Source: Rhodovastum sp963714255 (GTDB lineage: Bacteria; Pseudomonadota; Alphaproteobacteria; Acetobacterales; Acetobacteraceae). Taken from it: a stretch of DNA of 64,000 nt. Shown here piece by piece: positions 17,808-27,230 of this stretch. Below the pieces are notes generated by a model. It searched no databases. It saw only the letters and a program-made list of their open reading frames with translations, and was not told where the DNA came from. Both the position numbers and the translations under genes were made by a program. The stretch lies in assembly GCA_963714255.1 (NCBI GenBank), contig CAVQNU010000009.1, positions 1 to 64,000 on the forward strand. The letters are read 5' to 3'. How positions within the stretch are numbered: position 1 is the stretch's first letter; the number at the start of each line of letters is the position of its first letter.

Positions 17808-20068
17808 TTGGACCAGCCGCAATGCACACAGCTCAGGCAGCCGGCTTCCCGGACCAGGCCGGGCTGGCTGCATTTCGGGCAGAGCGGCCCCAGTATGCCG
17901 TTCGTGGCGGCACCCTGCGCGTGCGGCGCATGGTGCCCGGCCAGCTTTTCCGCACCGCTGAGGAAACCGGTGTTGACCATGTGGCGTTCAATGACATCGC
18001 CGATTGCGGCAACCAGCGAGGGCACGTAGCGGCCGTTGCTCCACTGCCCGCCGCGCGGGTCGAACACCTGCTTGAGTTCCTCGGCGACGAAGGCCACCTC
18101 GCCGCCGCGGCGAAACACCGCGCTGATCATCCGGGTCAGCGCCACCACCCAGGCATAATGCTCAAGGTTCTTGGAATTGACGAACACCTCGAACGGCCGC
18201 CGCACGCCCTCCTGCTCGATGTCGTTGATGGTGACATACATCGCGTGTTCGGCATCCGGCCAGCGCAGCTTGTAGGTGGCGCCGGTGAGCTTTTCGGTCC
18301 GCCGCATCAGCTCGCTGGGCAGGGCAGGGGAGGCGGGCGGCGTCGCGTCCAGCACCGAGCCGGTGACGCTGTTCGGGCGGTAGGTGGTGCAGCCTTTGCA
18401 GCCGCTGCGATAGGCGTCGAGATAGACATCCTGGAACGCTTCGAAGCTGATCGTTTCAGGCACGTTGACGGTTTTCGAAATGGCGCTGTCGACATGGCGC
18501 TGCACGGCTGCCTGCATGCGCACGTGGTCGGACGGCGACAAATCCTGCACAGTAACGAAATACGCGGGCAAGGGCGCTGCCTCGCCGAACCGGGCGCGGA
18601 ACAGCCGCAGCGTGTGGTCGGAAACCTCCTCCTCGCGCTTGGAACCATCCGGCTGCAGCACCTTGCGCGTGTAGGCCAGGGCGAACACCGGTTCGATGCC
18701 GCTGGAGACGTTGTCGGCGACCAGCGAAATCGTCCCGGTCGGCGCGACCGACGTGAGCAGCGCGTTGCGGATGCCATGCCGGGCGATCAGCGCGCGGACG
18801 TCCTCGTCCAGACCGCGCACGGTTTCGCCGGCGAGATAGGCGTCGCGGTCGAACAGCGGGAAGGCGCCTTTTTCGCGCGCGAGATGCGCCGATGTCATAT
18901 AGGCCGTGCGCTCGATCTGGCGGGCCCAGTCGCCGGCCCGCTCGGCGGCCGCCTCGGAGCCGTAACGCAGGCCGCACATGATCAGCGCATCGGCGAGCCC
19001 CGTCATGCCGAGGCCGATCCGGCGCTTCGCCAGCGCTTCCTGCCGCTGCGCATCGAGCGGGAATCCGGATACGTCGATTGTGTTATCCATCATTCGCACG
19101 GCGAGGCCGACCAGGTCGGCAAGCTCGCCGGCATCGACATTAGCCTCCGGCGTGAACGCCTCACGCACCAGTTGGGCCAGGTTGATCGAGCCGAGCAGGC
19201 AAGCGCCATACGGCGGCAACGGCTGCTCGCCGCACGGATTGGTTGAGTGGATCGTTTCGCAATACGCCAAATTGTTGCGGGTATTGATGCGGTCGATGAA
19301 GATCACGCCCGGCTCGGCATAGTCGTACGTGGCGCGGGTGATGCGGTCCCACAGGGTGCGCGCCCGCACGGTGCGGTAGGTTTTTCCCGCGAACACGAGC
19401 GGCCAGTCGGCGTTGGCCTCGAGCGCCGTCATGAAAGCGTCGGTGACGAGGACGGACAGATTGAAATTGCGCAGCCGCCCGGGCGCGCGCTTGGCGTCGA
19501 TGAACAACTCGATGTCGGGGTGGTCGCAGCGCATGGTCGCCATCATCGCGCCGCGGCGGGCGCCGGCCGACATGATGGTGCGGCACATCGCGTCCCACAC
19601 ATCCATGAACGACAGCGGCCCCGAGGCATCGGCGCCGACGCCGCGCACCGGCGCGCCGTTCGGCCGCAGCGAGGAGAAATCATAGCCGATGCCGCCGCCC
19701 TGCTGCATCGTCAGCGCCGCCTCGCGCAAATGCGCGAAGATGCTGCCGAGATCGTCCTCGATGTCGCCCATGACGAAACAGTTGAACAGCGTGACCCGCC
19801 GGTCCGCACCCGCGCCCGACAGGATGCGCCCGGCCGGCAGGAAGCGGAAATCCGCGAGCGCCTCATAGAAGGGCTGCTCCCAGTCGGCCGGATGCGCCTC
19901 GGGCGCGGCCAGTGCGCGGGCGACACGGCGCCAGGTGTCTTCGATGGTGATGTCGATGGGCACACCGTCCAGCGTTTTCAGCCGATACTTTGCATCCCAG
20001 ATCTGCCACGAGATCGGGGCGATGTGGTCGGTCGCCGACCCGCCGATAGTCCCGCTGTGAACGTCCAT
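17798..20068 (-). CDS. nrdJ: Vitamin B12-dependent (class II) ribonucleotide reductase
   Basis: A 756-aa adenosylcobalamin-dependent enzyme that makes deoxyribonucleotides regardless of oxygen. The first redox cysteine is in TLFNCFVMGD. The radical-site loop is NPCGEQPLPPYGACLLGSIN. The substrate-binding PTGTISLVADNVSSGIEP and the C-terminal CxxC-type tail (CPKCSQPG, then CVHCGWSKCG) are also present. ATG 20068 has AGGA at a suitable distance; an in-frame ATG at 20086 lacks a ribosome site. No other reductase class is in the window. The B12 requirement fits bluB at 26.3 kb. Confidence 0.95.
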   Translation of the reverse strand: MDVHSGTIGGSATDHIAPISWQIWDAKYRLKTLDGVPIDITIEDTWRRVARALAAPEAHPADWEQPFYEALADFRFLPAGRILSGAGADRRVTLFNCFVMGDIEDDLGSIFAHLREAALTMQQGGGIGYDFSSLRPNGAPVRGVGADASGPLSFMDVWDAMCRTIMSAGARRGAMMATMRCDHPDIELFIDAKRAPGRLRNFNLSVLVTDAFMTALEANADWPLVFAGKTYRTVRARTLWDRITRATYDYAEPGVIFIDRINTRNNLAYCETIHSTNPCGEQPLPPYGACLLGSINLAQLVREAFTPEANVDAGELADLVGLAVRMMDNTIDVSGFPLDAQRQEALAKRRIGLGMTGLADALIMCGLRYGSEAAAERAGDWARQIERTAYMTSAHLAREKGAFPLFDRDAYLAGETVRGLDEDVRALIARHGIRNALLTSVAPTGTISLVADNVSSGIEPVFALAYTRKVLQPDGSKREEEVSDHTLRLFRARFGEAAPLPAYFVTVQDLSPSDHVRMQAAVQRHVDSAISKTVNVPETISFEAFQDVYLDAYRSGCKGCTTYRPNSVTGSVLDATPPASPALPSELMRRTEKLTGATYKLRWPDAEHAMYVTINDIEQEGVRRPFEVFVNSKNLEHYAWVVALTRMISAVFRRGGEVAFVAEELKQVFDPRGGQWSNGRYVPSLVAAIGDVIERHMVNTGFLSGAEKLAGHHAPHAQGAATNGILGPLCPKCSQPGLVREAGCLSCVHCGWSKCG

Positions 20069-20339
20069 CGCTGCTGTCCTTATCATGGCGCGACGAGCAG
20101 GTCCGTCAGGAACCCGTCATTTTGGCCTGCGGCACGGACAGGCGACGAACCTCCCTGGCTTTCGTTTCGCCGGTTGGCAACAGCGCCGATTCGCGATCAC
20201 GGCTCATCACACCCTCCCGTGCGTCAGGACGCGATAGCAGTCAATTCCGCCGGTTGGCCACAGCCCACCCTGCGGCGTGGCGCGTCAGACACCATTATGC
20301 GCTTTATTGATCCGAATCGCTGCATTGACTTGTCAGCGC

Positions 20340-21143
20340 ATGGCAGTGCGTCTAACAACGTCATCTGAGCAGACTTTCACCGCTCTGTGGCATCGATGCC
20401 CTGATTGGACTCGACCTGTGCGTCATCCCGCCGACCCTCTAGATAAAAATAATCCCGACCATCAGCACGAGACGCAGGCGCCGTCGGAGTCGCCGTCGCT
20501 CCGTGACGCCGAGTTATGGGCGCGCCGCGCCCTTGGCGCCGACCGCGCCATGGGACATGAGGACAGGGCGGCCCACCGCCAGCCGCCCGCGCAGAACGGG
20601 CCGGGTGACGGGCGCCATGCCCCGATGCGCCGCCGCTTCGCGCGCGATGGCGACGTGACCGTGGTGCTCGCCCAACCGGGTTCCGGGGTTGGGTCGGCGC
20701 ACCGGCCGGCCGCAAATGCCGCGCCGCCGGTGAACCGCCTGGCGAACGCCGAAGCGGCGCTCGCGGCGGAGCAGGCGGCCCGGCAACGGGCCGATCGCGC
20801 CCTGGCGGAAGCGCACTCGGCGATCAAGCGGCTGCAGACGCAGTTGGCGCATGCCGAGATGACCGGACGGGAAGCGCTCGACGGCGCCCGCCAGGCAGAG
20901 GCCGACCGTATCGCCATGGCCGCCACGCTCGAGGCCGAGCGGGCCGCGCGGCTTGCCGCCGAACAGGCGCTCATCGAAGCGCCGGAGCGCTCGCCGGCAC
21001 CCGCGGGCAGAACGCGCGGTGCGGCACGCACGCTGTTCGACTCGGGCGAGGCCATCCAGGTAAAGCGTCCGCGCGGTCGTCCACGCCGCGAAGGTGGTTC
21101 GGTCGCCGCCAAGCGTGAACCGAAGCCGGTCAAATGGTGGTGA
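20340..21143 (+). CDS. Unknown coiled-coil protein with AT-hook-like motif and KPVKWW tail
   Basis: Not assigned to a named family. The reliable part starts around base 20550. It contains a basic segment (APMRRRFARDGDVTVVL), then a long heptad coiled coil (roughly 20720-20990: ANAEAALAAEQAARQRADR, AIKRLQTQLAHAEM). An AT-hook-like KRPRGRPRREGG follows, and the end is basic-aromatic PKPVKWW. This layout suggests a dimeric DNA-associated protein. The start is uncertain: ATG 20340, GTG 20418, ATG 20550 and ATG 20625 are all possible and none has a clear ribosome site. The N-terminal 60 residues look non-coding in composition. Confidence 0.5.
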   Translation: MAVRLTTSSEQTFTALWHRCPDWTRPVRHPADPLDKNNPDHQHETQAPSESPSLRDAELWARRALGADRAMGHEDRAAHRQPPAQNGPGDGRHAPMRRRFARDGDVTVVLAQPGSGVGSAHRPAANAAPPVNRLANAEAALAAEQAARQRADRALAEAHSAIKRLQTQLAHAEMTGREALDGARQAEADRIAMAATLEAERAARLAAEQALIEAPERSPAPAGRTRGAARTLFDSGEAIQVKRPRGRPRREGGSVAAKREPKPVKWW

Positions 21144-21162
21144 GTTGCGGCGGCGCGAACTC

Positions 21163-21807
21163 TCAGCGCGGCGCCACCGGCACGGCCACCTCGTTGCGGC
21201 GCAGGAAGGGGATGGTCCAGGGCGGATCGTAGAACCAGGCGATCGGTTCGCCCACCGGCTTCCAGGCAGTCGGCTCCAGACGTTGCAGCAGTTCAGTTTT
21301 GCGGCTGGCAATGGTGGACTCGCCGCGCAGGCCGGTGAAGCGCAGCACCGCCATCGTCTCGCCCGGCACCCGCACCAGCGCGACGGCCGGATTCTCGGGC
21401 ACCGGCAGGGTCTCCATCGTCCATTCCGCTGGCATAAAGAAACGCACCACCCATTTGCCGTCGGCATCGCGGGCCTGTCCGACCGGGGCGGTCATGGCGA
21501 TGGTTTCGCTTTTCTGCTGCGCCACCGGCACTGTCATTTCGATTTTTGTCTTCGCCCGGTTGGCGCCGAAAATATAACCGGCGAGCCGGCGGAAACCCTC
21601 GTTGAGCGCCGCCGACTGGTCATCGCCGGCGATCGCCGTTTCGGCCGCAATGCGCGGACCGTACTGCCGGATCTCCAGGCTGTTCGGTGCGGCGAGCACC
21701 GTGTAGCGCGGTTCCTCGGTGCCCTCGCGGATGCCCACCGTCGAGCAGCCGAACAGCAATATTCCTGACATGAACGCGGCGACCCCTCCTTCCAGAATTC
21801 CAGCCAT
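21163..21807 (-). CDS. SOUL/HBP family heme-binding lipoprotein
   Basis: A 214-aa protein of the SOUL heme-binding family. A lipobox (ILLFGCS, cysteine at residue 21) suggests lipidation and anchoring in the envelope. The SOUL domain shows YTVLAAPNSLEIRQYGP, GFRRLAGYIFGANRAKTKIEMTVPV, IAMTAPV and WVVRFFMP. Family members bind heme or tetrapyrroles; their bacterial role is uncertain. The 21807 start is preferred because starting at the second Met leaves too short a signal. It is transcribed divergently from the glycosyltransferase across R5. Confidence 0.85.
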   Translation of the reverse strand: MAGILEGGVAAFMSGILLFGCSTVGIREGTEEPRYTVLAAPNSLEIRQYGPRIAAETAIAGDDQSAALNEGFRRLAGYIFGANRAKTKIEMTVPVAQQKSETIAMTAPVGQARDADGKWVVRFFMPAEWTMETLPVPENPAVALVRVPGETMAVLRFTGLRGESTIASRKTELLQRLEPTAWKPVGEPIAWFYDPPWTIPFLRRNEVAVPVAPR

Positions 21808-21871
21808 TGCCGTCTTGCCTTGCCGTTTGGCCCATTAGATGGGGCGCTGGAGCGGCCGGACAATTGGAGAA

Positions 21872-22083
21872 GGCAAGGAAGGCCAGGGCTCTGCCCTGGA
21901 CCCGCCAAGGGGCAGTGGCCCCTTGGATCCCGTACCTTAAGCATTTGTCTTGAAACGGGGGGTGAGGCGTTGAACCGGTTCACCGCCGCACCCCCTCTCA
22001 AGACAAATGCCTAAAAGTAATGGGATCCAAGGGGCCACTGCCCCTTGGCGGGTCCAGGGCAGAGCCCTGGCCTTGCTTGCCTT
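21872..22083. repeat. Intergenic hairpin-chain repeat with central palindrome, copy R5
   Basis: Common outer modules at both ends. The centre is expanded into an imperfect palindrome at 21941-22010: GCATTTGTCTTGA pairs with TCAAGACAAATGC, GGGGGGTG with CACCCCC, and the middle is TTGAACCGGTTCACC. Inner and outer parts together form one nested inverted structure of about 210 bp. It fills the divergent gap between the SOUL gene and the glycosyltransferase and ends 34 nt before the latter's start. Confidence 0.85.
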
Positions 22084-22116
22084 CCCCCAAATGCCCAGTC
22101 GCGCTACAGACCCGCC

Positions 22117-23232
22117 ATGCGCAATGACAAAATCGCCGTCGTTCTCCCGCCGCGAGAGTCCTTTTCCCCCGCCGCCGCGGGCGCCATCGGGCTGGTGGTG
22201 CAGCGGCTCGCCGTGCAGTCCTCGGTCTTCCGGCCCGTGGTGCTCGGCGCCCCGGTCGCGGCGCCGTTCCCCGGGGTGCCGTTCCGGCCGGTGCAGCCGC
22301 CCTGGATGCTCGCAGGTTCCATCAGCCGCTACGCCGCCGGGGTGGTGCGCGCGCTCGGCGGCGTCGTGCCGGCGGTGGTGGAAGTGCACAACCGCCCCGA
22401 TCTGGCGCTCGCGCTCGCCGATCTGCTGCCCGCGCCGGTGCTGCTGGTGCTGCACAACAACCCGCAGGGCATGCGCCGCGCCGGCAGCCCGGCCGAGCGG
22501 CTGTTCCTGCTCGGCGCGCTGGCCCGCGTGGCCACGGTGTCCGGCACCGTGCGCGACTGGCTGCTGGACGGGCTGCACGAAATGCCGCGCGTGCCGGAAA
22601 TCCTGCCCAACTGCATCGATATGTCCGCCGTGCCGCCGCCGGCCCCGCGCGAGCAGGTGCTGCTGTTCGCCGGCCGCGCGGTGGCCGACAAGGGGGCGGA
22701 TGTCTTCGTGGAAGCCTGCGCCCGCGCGCTGCCCGAGCTGCCGGGCTGGCGGGCCGAGCTGATCGGCGCCGACCGCTTCGGCGCCGACAGCCCGGAGACG
22801 CCCTTCCTGCGCGCGCTGCGCCCGGCGGCCGCGGCGGCCGGGGTGACGCTGCGCGGCTGGCTGCCGCACGCGCAGGTGCTGGCGGCGTTGTCGCGCGCCG
22901 GCATCGCCGTGGTGCCCAGCCGCTGGCCCGAGCCGTTCGGCCTGGTGGCGCTGGAGGCGATGGCCTGCGGGGCGCCGCTGCTGGTCGCCGACCGTGGCGC
23001 CCTGACCGAAGTGACCGCCAACGCCGCCCAGGTCATCGACCCCGACGATCCCGCCGCCCTGGCGGCGGCGATGATAGCACTCGCCCGTGATCCGGCGCGG
23101 CGGGAGGCGCTGGCGCAGGCGGGGCGGGTGCGCGCGGCGGTGTTCGACGCGCCGGCGGCGGCGGCGCGGCTGGATGCGGTGCGGCGGGACGTGCAGGCCG
23201 CATGGTTGGCGGGCGAGGCGGTCCCTATATAA
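22117..23232 (+). CDS. Glycosyltransferase, GT4 (GT-B fold)
   Basis: A 371-aa cytosolic glycosyltransferase that transfers sugar from an activated nucleotide donor with retention. The C-terminal GT1/GT4 signature is visible: LLFAGRAVADKGADVFVEA, LRGWLPHAQVLAALSRAGI and the donor-binding WPEPFGLVALEAMACGAPL with its paired Glu residues. The start at ATG 22117 follows R5; the frame upstream is repeat sequence. The acceptor is unknown, but surface polysaccharide or LPS is likely. It is followed by a G3E GTPase 33 nt away, which is functionally unrelated. Confidence 0.88.
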   Translation: MRNDKIAVVLPPRESFSPAAAGAIGLVVQRLAVQSSVFRPVVLGAPVAAPFPGVPFRPVQPPWMLAGSISRYAAGVVRALGGVVPAVVEVHNRPDLALALADLLPAPVLLVLHNNPQGMRRAGSPAERLFLLGALARVATVSGTVRDWLLDGLHEMPRVPEILPNCIDMSAVPPPAPREQVLLFAGRAVADKGADVFVEACARALPELPGWRAELIGADRFGADSPETPFLRALRPAAAAAGVTLRGWLPHAQVLAALSRAGIAVVPSRWPEPFGLVALEAMACGAPLLVADRGALTEVTANAAQVIDPDDPAALAAAMIALARDPARREALAQAGRVRAAVFDAPAAAARLDAVRRDVQAAWLAGEAVPI

Positions 23233-23265
23233 CCGCCCTCAACTGCGCAGACGGAGCGAACACAC

Positions 23266-24240
23266 ATGGCGGACGCAACCGGGGAGAAAGTGCCCGTCAC
23301 GGTGCTGACCGGCTATCTTGGCGCCGGCAAAACCACGCTGCTCAACCGCATCCTCAGCGAGCAGCACGGCCGCAAATACGCGGTGGTGATCAACGAGTTC
23401 GGTGAGCTCGGCGTGGACAACGACCTGGTCGTCGATACCGACGAGGAGGTCTTCGAGATGAACAACGGCTGCATTTGCTGCACCGTGCGCGGCGATCTGA
23501 TCCGCATCGTCGGCGGCCTGATGAAGCGGCGCGACCGCTTCGACGGCATCATCATTGAAACCACCGGCCTGGCCAACCCCGCGCCGGTGGCGCAGACGTT
23601 TTTCGTCGACGAGACAGTGCGCGACCGGACCCGGCTGGACGCGATCGTGACGGTGGTCGATGCCAAGCATTTGCCGCAGCGGCTGGCCGACAGCCACGAG
23701 GCGGCCGATCAGATCGCGTTTGCCGATGTCATCGTGCTGAACAAAACCGATCTGGTGACGCAAGACGAACTGCAAGCCGTGGCAGCGGCGGTGCGGCAAC
23801 GCAATCCGTTCGCGAAAATTCATCACGCCCAGCGCGGAAACGTGCCCATCGCCGAATTGCTCGACCAGGGCGCCTTCGACCTCAAGCGCGTGCTCGCCGG
23901 GCATCCCGATTTTCTCGACGACGAAAGTCACGAACACAACGAGGACGTGCGCTCGATCAGCTTCGAGGTCGAGGCGCCGATCGACCCCGAGCGCTTCAAC
24001 GCCTGGATCGGCGCCCTGCTGGCCGAGCGGGGCGCCGACCTGCTGCGCACCAAGGGCATTCTTTCGTATGCGGGCGAGGACCGCCGCTTCGCCTTTCAGG
24101 CGGTGCACATGATCGCCGACGGCGATTTCATCGCCCCCTGGAAGCCGGGCGAGGCGCGCAGCAGCCGGATCGTGTTCATCGGCCGCAACCTCAACCGCCC
24201 GCAGCTGCGCCGCGGCTTCGAGAGCTGCCAGGCGGCATGA
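23266..24240 (+). CDS. G3E GTPase, CobW/ZNG1-like metal chaperone
   Basis: A 324-aa GTPase with Walker A GYLGAGKT (residues 16-23), the metal-binding CxCC motif in NNGCICC, ETTGLANPAP, the base-recognition NKTD and a C-terminal CobW domain (GILSYAGEDRRFAFQAVHM). A His/Glu/Asp-rich insert DDESHEHNEDV is a likely metal site. The family delivers zinc or cobalt to client enzymes. The paired WD40 gene (ATGA overlap) is the arrangement commonly seen for the zinc-related subfamily. With B12 genes nearby, a cobalt role cannot be excluded. Confidence 0.88.
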   Translation: MADATGEKVPVTVLTGYLGAGKTTLLNRILSEQHGRKYAVVINEFGELGVDNDLVVDTDEEVFEMNNGCICCTVRGDLIRIVGGLMKRRDRFDGIIIETTGLANPAPVAQTFFVDETVRDRTRLDAIVTVVDAKHLPQRLADSHEAADQIAFADVIVLNKTDLVTQDELQAVAAAVRQRNPFAKIHHAQRGNVPIAELLDQGAFDLKRVLAGHPDFLDDESHEHNEDVRSISFEVEAPIDPERFNAWIGALLAERGADLLRTKGILSYAGEDRRFAFQAVHMIADGDFIAPWKPGEARSSRIVFIGRNLNRPQLRRGFESCQAA

Positions 24241-25280
24241 GCGCGACCATCAGCCCCGACCATATTCTGCAAACCCGCGGGGTGTCGCGCGAGCTCGGCG
24301 CCTATGTGGTCGGCGCCGCCTTTGCCCGCGGCGGCCGCAGCTGCGCATTCGCCACCGGCGACGGCGCGCTGCACGTGGCATCGCGGCTGGGCGACAGCGC
24401 ATGGCGGAGCGTCACGGTGCATGACGGCGCCGTCCTCGCGCTGGCGCCGGGCGCCGGGTTGGCCGACTACATCTCCGGCGGCGATGACGGCAGGTTCCGC
24501 CGGGTGGACGAGGATGCGTCGGACATCGCCGCCTTTGGCATGAAATGGGTCGAACACGTCGCGAGTTTCGCCGACGCGAAAACCCGCCTGCTGGCTTGCG
24601 CGGTCGGCCGGCAAGTGCATCTGTTCGACGGCGAGGGGAAGAAACTGAAAACGCTCGACCACCCGTCCAGCGTCACCGGCCTGGTGTTCGATGCGAAAGG
24701 CAAACGCATTGGTGCGGCCCACTACAACGGCGCCAGCCTCTGGTTCGTCGCGGCGAAGACCGACTCTGCGCGCAAACTGGAGTGGAAGGGCAGCCACACC
24801 GGCATCGCCATCAGCCCGGACGGCGACAACGTGGTCACCGCCATGCAGGAAAACGCGCTGCATGGCTGGCGGCTGAGCGACGGGCAGCACATGCGCATGA
24901 CCGGCTATCCGGCCAAGACGCGCGCGCTGAGTTTCACCCGCTCCGGCAAATGGCTGGCCACGTCCGGCGCGGACGTGATCGTGCTGTGGCCGTTCTTCGG
25001 CGGCGGGCCGATGAACAAGGCGCCGACCGAACTCGCCGGCGGCGACGGCGTTGTTTGCACCCAGGTGGCCGCCCATCCGGCGCAAGGCGATATGGTGGCG
25101 GCCGGATTTGCGAATGGAACGGTGGTGCTGGCCGACATCGCCAGCGCGCGCATCCTGCCGGTCTGCGGCCCCGGCCGCGGCCCGGTATCGGCGCTGGCCT
25201 GGAGTGGCGCCGACGGCGCGCATCTGGCGTTCGGCACCGAAACCGGCTTCGCCGCACTGGTGGATTTCTCGCAGAAATAG
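24237..25280 (+). CDS. WD40 repeat protein partnered with the G3E GTPase
   Basis: A 347-aa beta-propeller protein. Repeats end in typical strands (FVGAAFARGGRSCAFATGD-like, SSVTGLVFDAKGKRIGAAHY, HTGIAISPDGDNVVTAMQE, TRALSFTRSGKWLATSGAD). No signal peptide or catalytic motif. It overlaps the GTPase stop by 4 nt, implying joint translation and probably a physical or functional partnership. The exact role is unknown. Confidence 0.8.
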   Translation: MSATISPDHILQTRGVSRELGAYVVGAAFARGGRSCAFATGDGALHVASRLGDSAWRSVTVHDGAVLALAPGAGLADYISGGDDGRFRRVDEDASDIAAFGMKWVEHVASFADAKTRLLACAVGRQVHLFDGEGKKLKTLDHPSSVTGLVFDAKGKRIGAAHYNGASLWFVAAKTDSARKLEWKGSHTGIAISPDGDNVVTAMQENALHGWRLSDGQHMRMTGYPAKTRALSFTRSGKWLATSGADVIVLWPFFGGGPMNKAPTELAGGDGVVCTQVAAHPAQGDMVAAGFANGTVVLADIASARILPVCGPGRGPVSALAWSGADGAHLAFGTETGFAALVDFSQK

Positions 25281-25297
25281 CAACGGGGACCGACGCC

Positions 25298-26134
25298 ATG
25301 CAGAGCATTACTGCCGGCGGGATGCGGCTGCCGAAACTGGGCCTCGGCACCTGGCGCATGACCGGCGCGGCGTGCACCGACGCCGTGCTGCGCGCGCTGG
25401 ATCACGGCTACCGCCACATCGACACCGCGCAGATGTACGGCAACGAGGACGCGGTGGGCGCGGCGCTGGCCAGCACTTCGGTCGCGCGCGGCGAGATCCA
25501 TCTGACGACGAAAGTCTGGTGGGAAAACCTGCAGCCCGACGCCATGCGGCGCGCCATGGACGACAGCCTGCGCAAGCTGCGCACGCCCTACGTGGATCTG
25601 TATTTGATCCATTGGCCGGCGCCGGACATGGATTTGGGGGCGGCGCTCGGCCAGATGGTGCGCTTGCAGGAGCAGGGCCTCGCGCGGCATATCGGCGTTT
25701 CGAATTTCACCGTGGCGCTGCTGCGCCAGGCCATCGAAGACATCGGCGCGCCCATCGTCTGCAATCAGGTCGAGTACCACGTGAACCTGGAGCAAAGCCG
25801 CGTGCTGGCCTATCTGCGCGCGAAGGGGCTGGCACTCACGGCCTATTGTCCGCTCGGCCGCGGCGGGCTGGCGCGCGATGCGGTGCTGGAGCGGATCGCC
25901 CGCAAGCACGACGCGAGCGCGGCCCAGGTGGCGCTGGCCTGGCTGTTCGGCCAGGACGGCGTGGCGGCAATCCCCAAAGCGGCGCGCGACGCGAGCCAGC
26001 TCGCCAATCTTGCGGCGCTTGATCTGCGGCTTGATGCGGACGACCTTGCCGCCATTGGCGGGTTGCCGAAGAGCCGGCGGCTGGTTGATCCGGATGGTTT
26101 TGCGCCGGCCTGGGATGCGGCCGGGACAAAGTAA
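25298..26134 (+). CDS. Aldo/keto reductase
   Basis: A 278-aa NADPH-dependent oxidoreductase with a TIM barrel. The catalytic tetrad is seen as Asp and Tyr in HIDTAQMYGNE, Lys in LTTKVWW and His in LYLIHWPAP. The cofactor-binding C-terminal segment is VAAIPKAARDASQLANL. It resembles the 2,5-diketo-D-gluconate reductase branch, which reduces many aldehydes and ketones; the natural substrate cannot be inferred. It starts at ATG 25298, 17 nt after the WD40 stop, so it may be in the same transcript. Confidence 0.9.
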   Translation: MQSITAGGMRLPKLGLGTWRMTGAACTDAVLRALDHGYRHIDTAQMYGNEDAVGAALASTSVARGEIHLTTKVWWENLQPDAMRRAMDDSLRKLRTPYVDLYLIHWPAPDMDLGAALGQMVRLQEQGLARHIGVSNFTVALLRQAIEDIGAPIVCNQVEYHVNLEQSRVLAYLRAKGLALTAYCPLGRGGLARDAVLERIARKHDASAAQVALAWLFGQDGVAAIPKAARDASQLANLAALDLRLDADDLAAIGGLPKSRRLVDPDGFAPAWDAAGTK

Positions 26135-26240
26135 AGCAAGGCCAGGGCTCTGCCCTGAACCCCACGACTTAAGTATTGGGTTCCAAGGGCCTCTCGGCCC
26201 TTGGCGGGTCCAGGGCAGAGCCCTGGCCTTGCTTCCTTAA
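26135..26240. repeat. Intergenic hairpin-chain repeat, copy R6 (shortened left side)
   Basis: The left side keeps GGCCAGGGCTCTGCCCTG. The centre is CCCACGACTTAAGTATTGGG, and the right side is complete (CCAAGGGCCTCTCGGCCC, then GGGTCCAGGGCAGAGCCC). It lies in the same-strand gap between the aldo/keto reductase and bluB and ends 40 nt before the bluB start. Confidence 0.8.
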
Positions 26241-26279
26241 CGACGAATCTGCCGCCGACCGCCGGAAGGAGACTGCACG

Positions 26280-27047
26280 ATGATTGCCCGCGACAATACC
26301 CTTGTCCCCGCCGAACCGCTGATCCGGAGCGAGCGCGAAGGGGTCTATCGCGCGATCCTCACGCGGCGCGACGTCCGCGGGGAGTTCCGCTCCGATCCGG
26401 TGCCGGATGCGGTGCTGAGCCGTGTTCTGATTGCCGCGCATCACGCGCCGTCAGTGGGCTTCATGCAGCCCTGGAGTTTCCTGCTGCTGCGCGACGTGGG
26501 CGTGCGTCGGCGCGTGCACGACCTGTTCATCAAGGCGAACGCCGAAGCGGCGGCGATGTTTCCGGCCGAAAAGCAGGATCTTTACCGGTCGCTGAAGCTC
26601 GAAGGGATCCTGGAGGCGCCGGTCAATCTGTGCATCACCTGCGACCCGGACCGGGCCGGGCCGGTGGTCATCGGGCGCACCCATATTCAGGCGATGGACG
26701 GCTACAGCACGGTCTGTGCCGTGCAGAATTTATGGCTTGCGGCGCGTGCCGAGGGGTTGGGCGTGGGCTGGGTGAGTATTCTGGACCAGGAAGAGCTACG
26801 CCAGACGCTCGACATTCCCGAGCGCATCGTGCCGGTTGCTTATCTGTGTCTTGGCTGGGTCAAGGGCTACCATCGCCGGCCGGAACTCGAACTGGCTGGC
26901 TGGCGGCAGCGGTTGGCGGTCGAAGATGTGCTGTATGTCGATCGCTGGGGCGGCAGCGAAGGCGAGGAGTTGCTGCGCGATCGGCTCCGCGGCGACGCAC
27001 AGGCCGTTGCGGAGGATCGCTTTCTGTCGGAGCGCCTGGAGAGGTAA
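26280..27047 (+). CDS. bluB: 5,6-dimethylbenzimidazole synthase BluB
   Basis: A 255-aa nitroreductase-fold flavoenzyme that destroys reduced FMN with O2 to make dimethylbenzimidazole, the lower ligand of vitamin B12. Diagnostic motifs are ILTRRDVRGEFRSDPVPD, HHAPSVGFMQPWSF and the C-terminal VAYLCLGWV. A strong GGAAGGAG ribosome site precedes ATG 26280. Only 40 nt separate it from R6 and no B12 riboswitch fits there. It complements nrdJ, an adenosylcobalamin-dependent enzyme, in this window. Confidence 0.93.
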   Translation: MIARDNTLVPAEPLIRSEREGVYRAILTRRDVRGEFRSDPVPDAVLSRVLIAAHHAPSVGFMQPWSFLLLRDVGVRRRVHDLFIKANAEAAAMFPAEKQDLYRSLKLEGILEAPVNLCITCDPDRAGPVVIGRTHIQAMDGYSTVCAVQNLWLAARAEGLGVGWVSILDQEELRQTLDIPERIVPVAYLCLGWVKGYHRRPELELAGWRQRLAVEDVLYVDRWGGSEGEELLRDRLRGDAQAVAEDRFLSERLER

Positions 27048-27230
27048 CCGCCCTGGTTTGTCCGTCGGCAGCGGTAACATGGATAGTACCATGAAAGCGG
27101 ATGACGTTGCCCAACCCGGCCGGGAAAACGCAATAAACATGAGGGGATTCTTGCGCTGATGTCCCGCTCTCAGCACCCGGGGACAGTGACGCCTTCCCCA
27201 ACCGCCCGGGCGCCGCACCGCGATGGCTGG

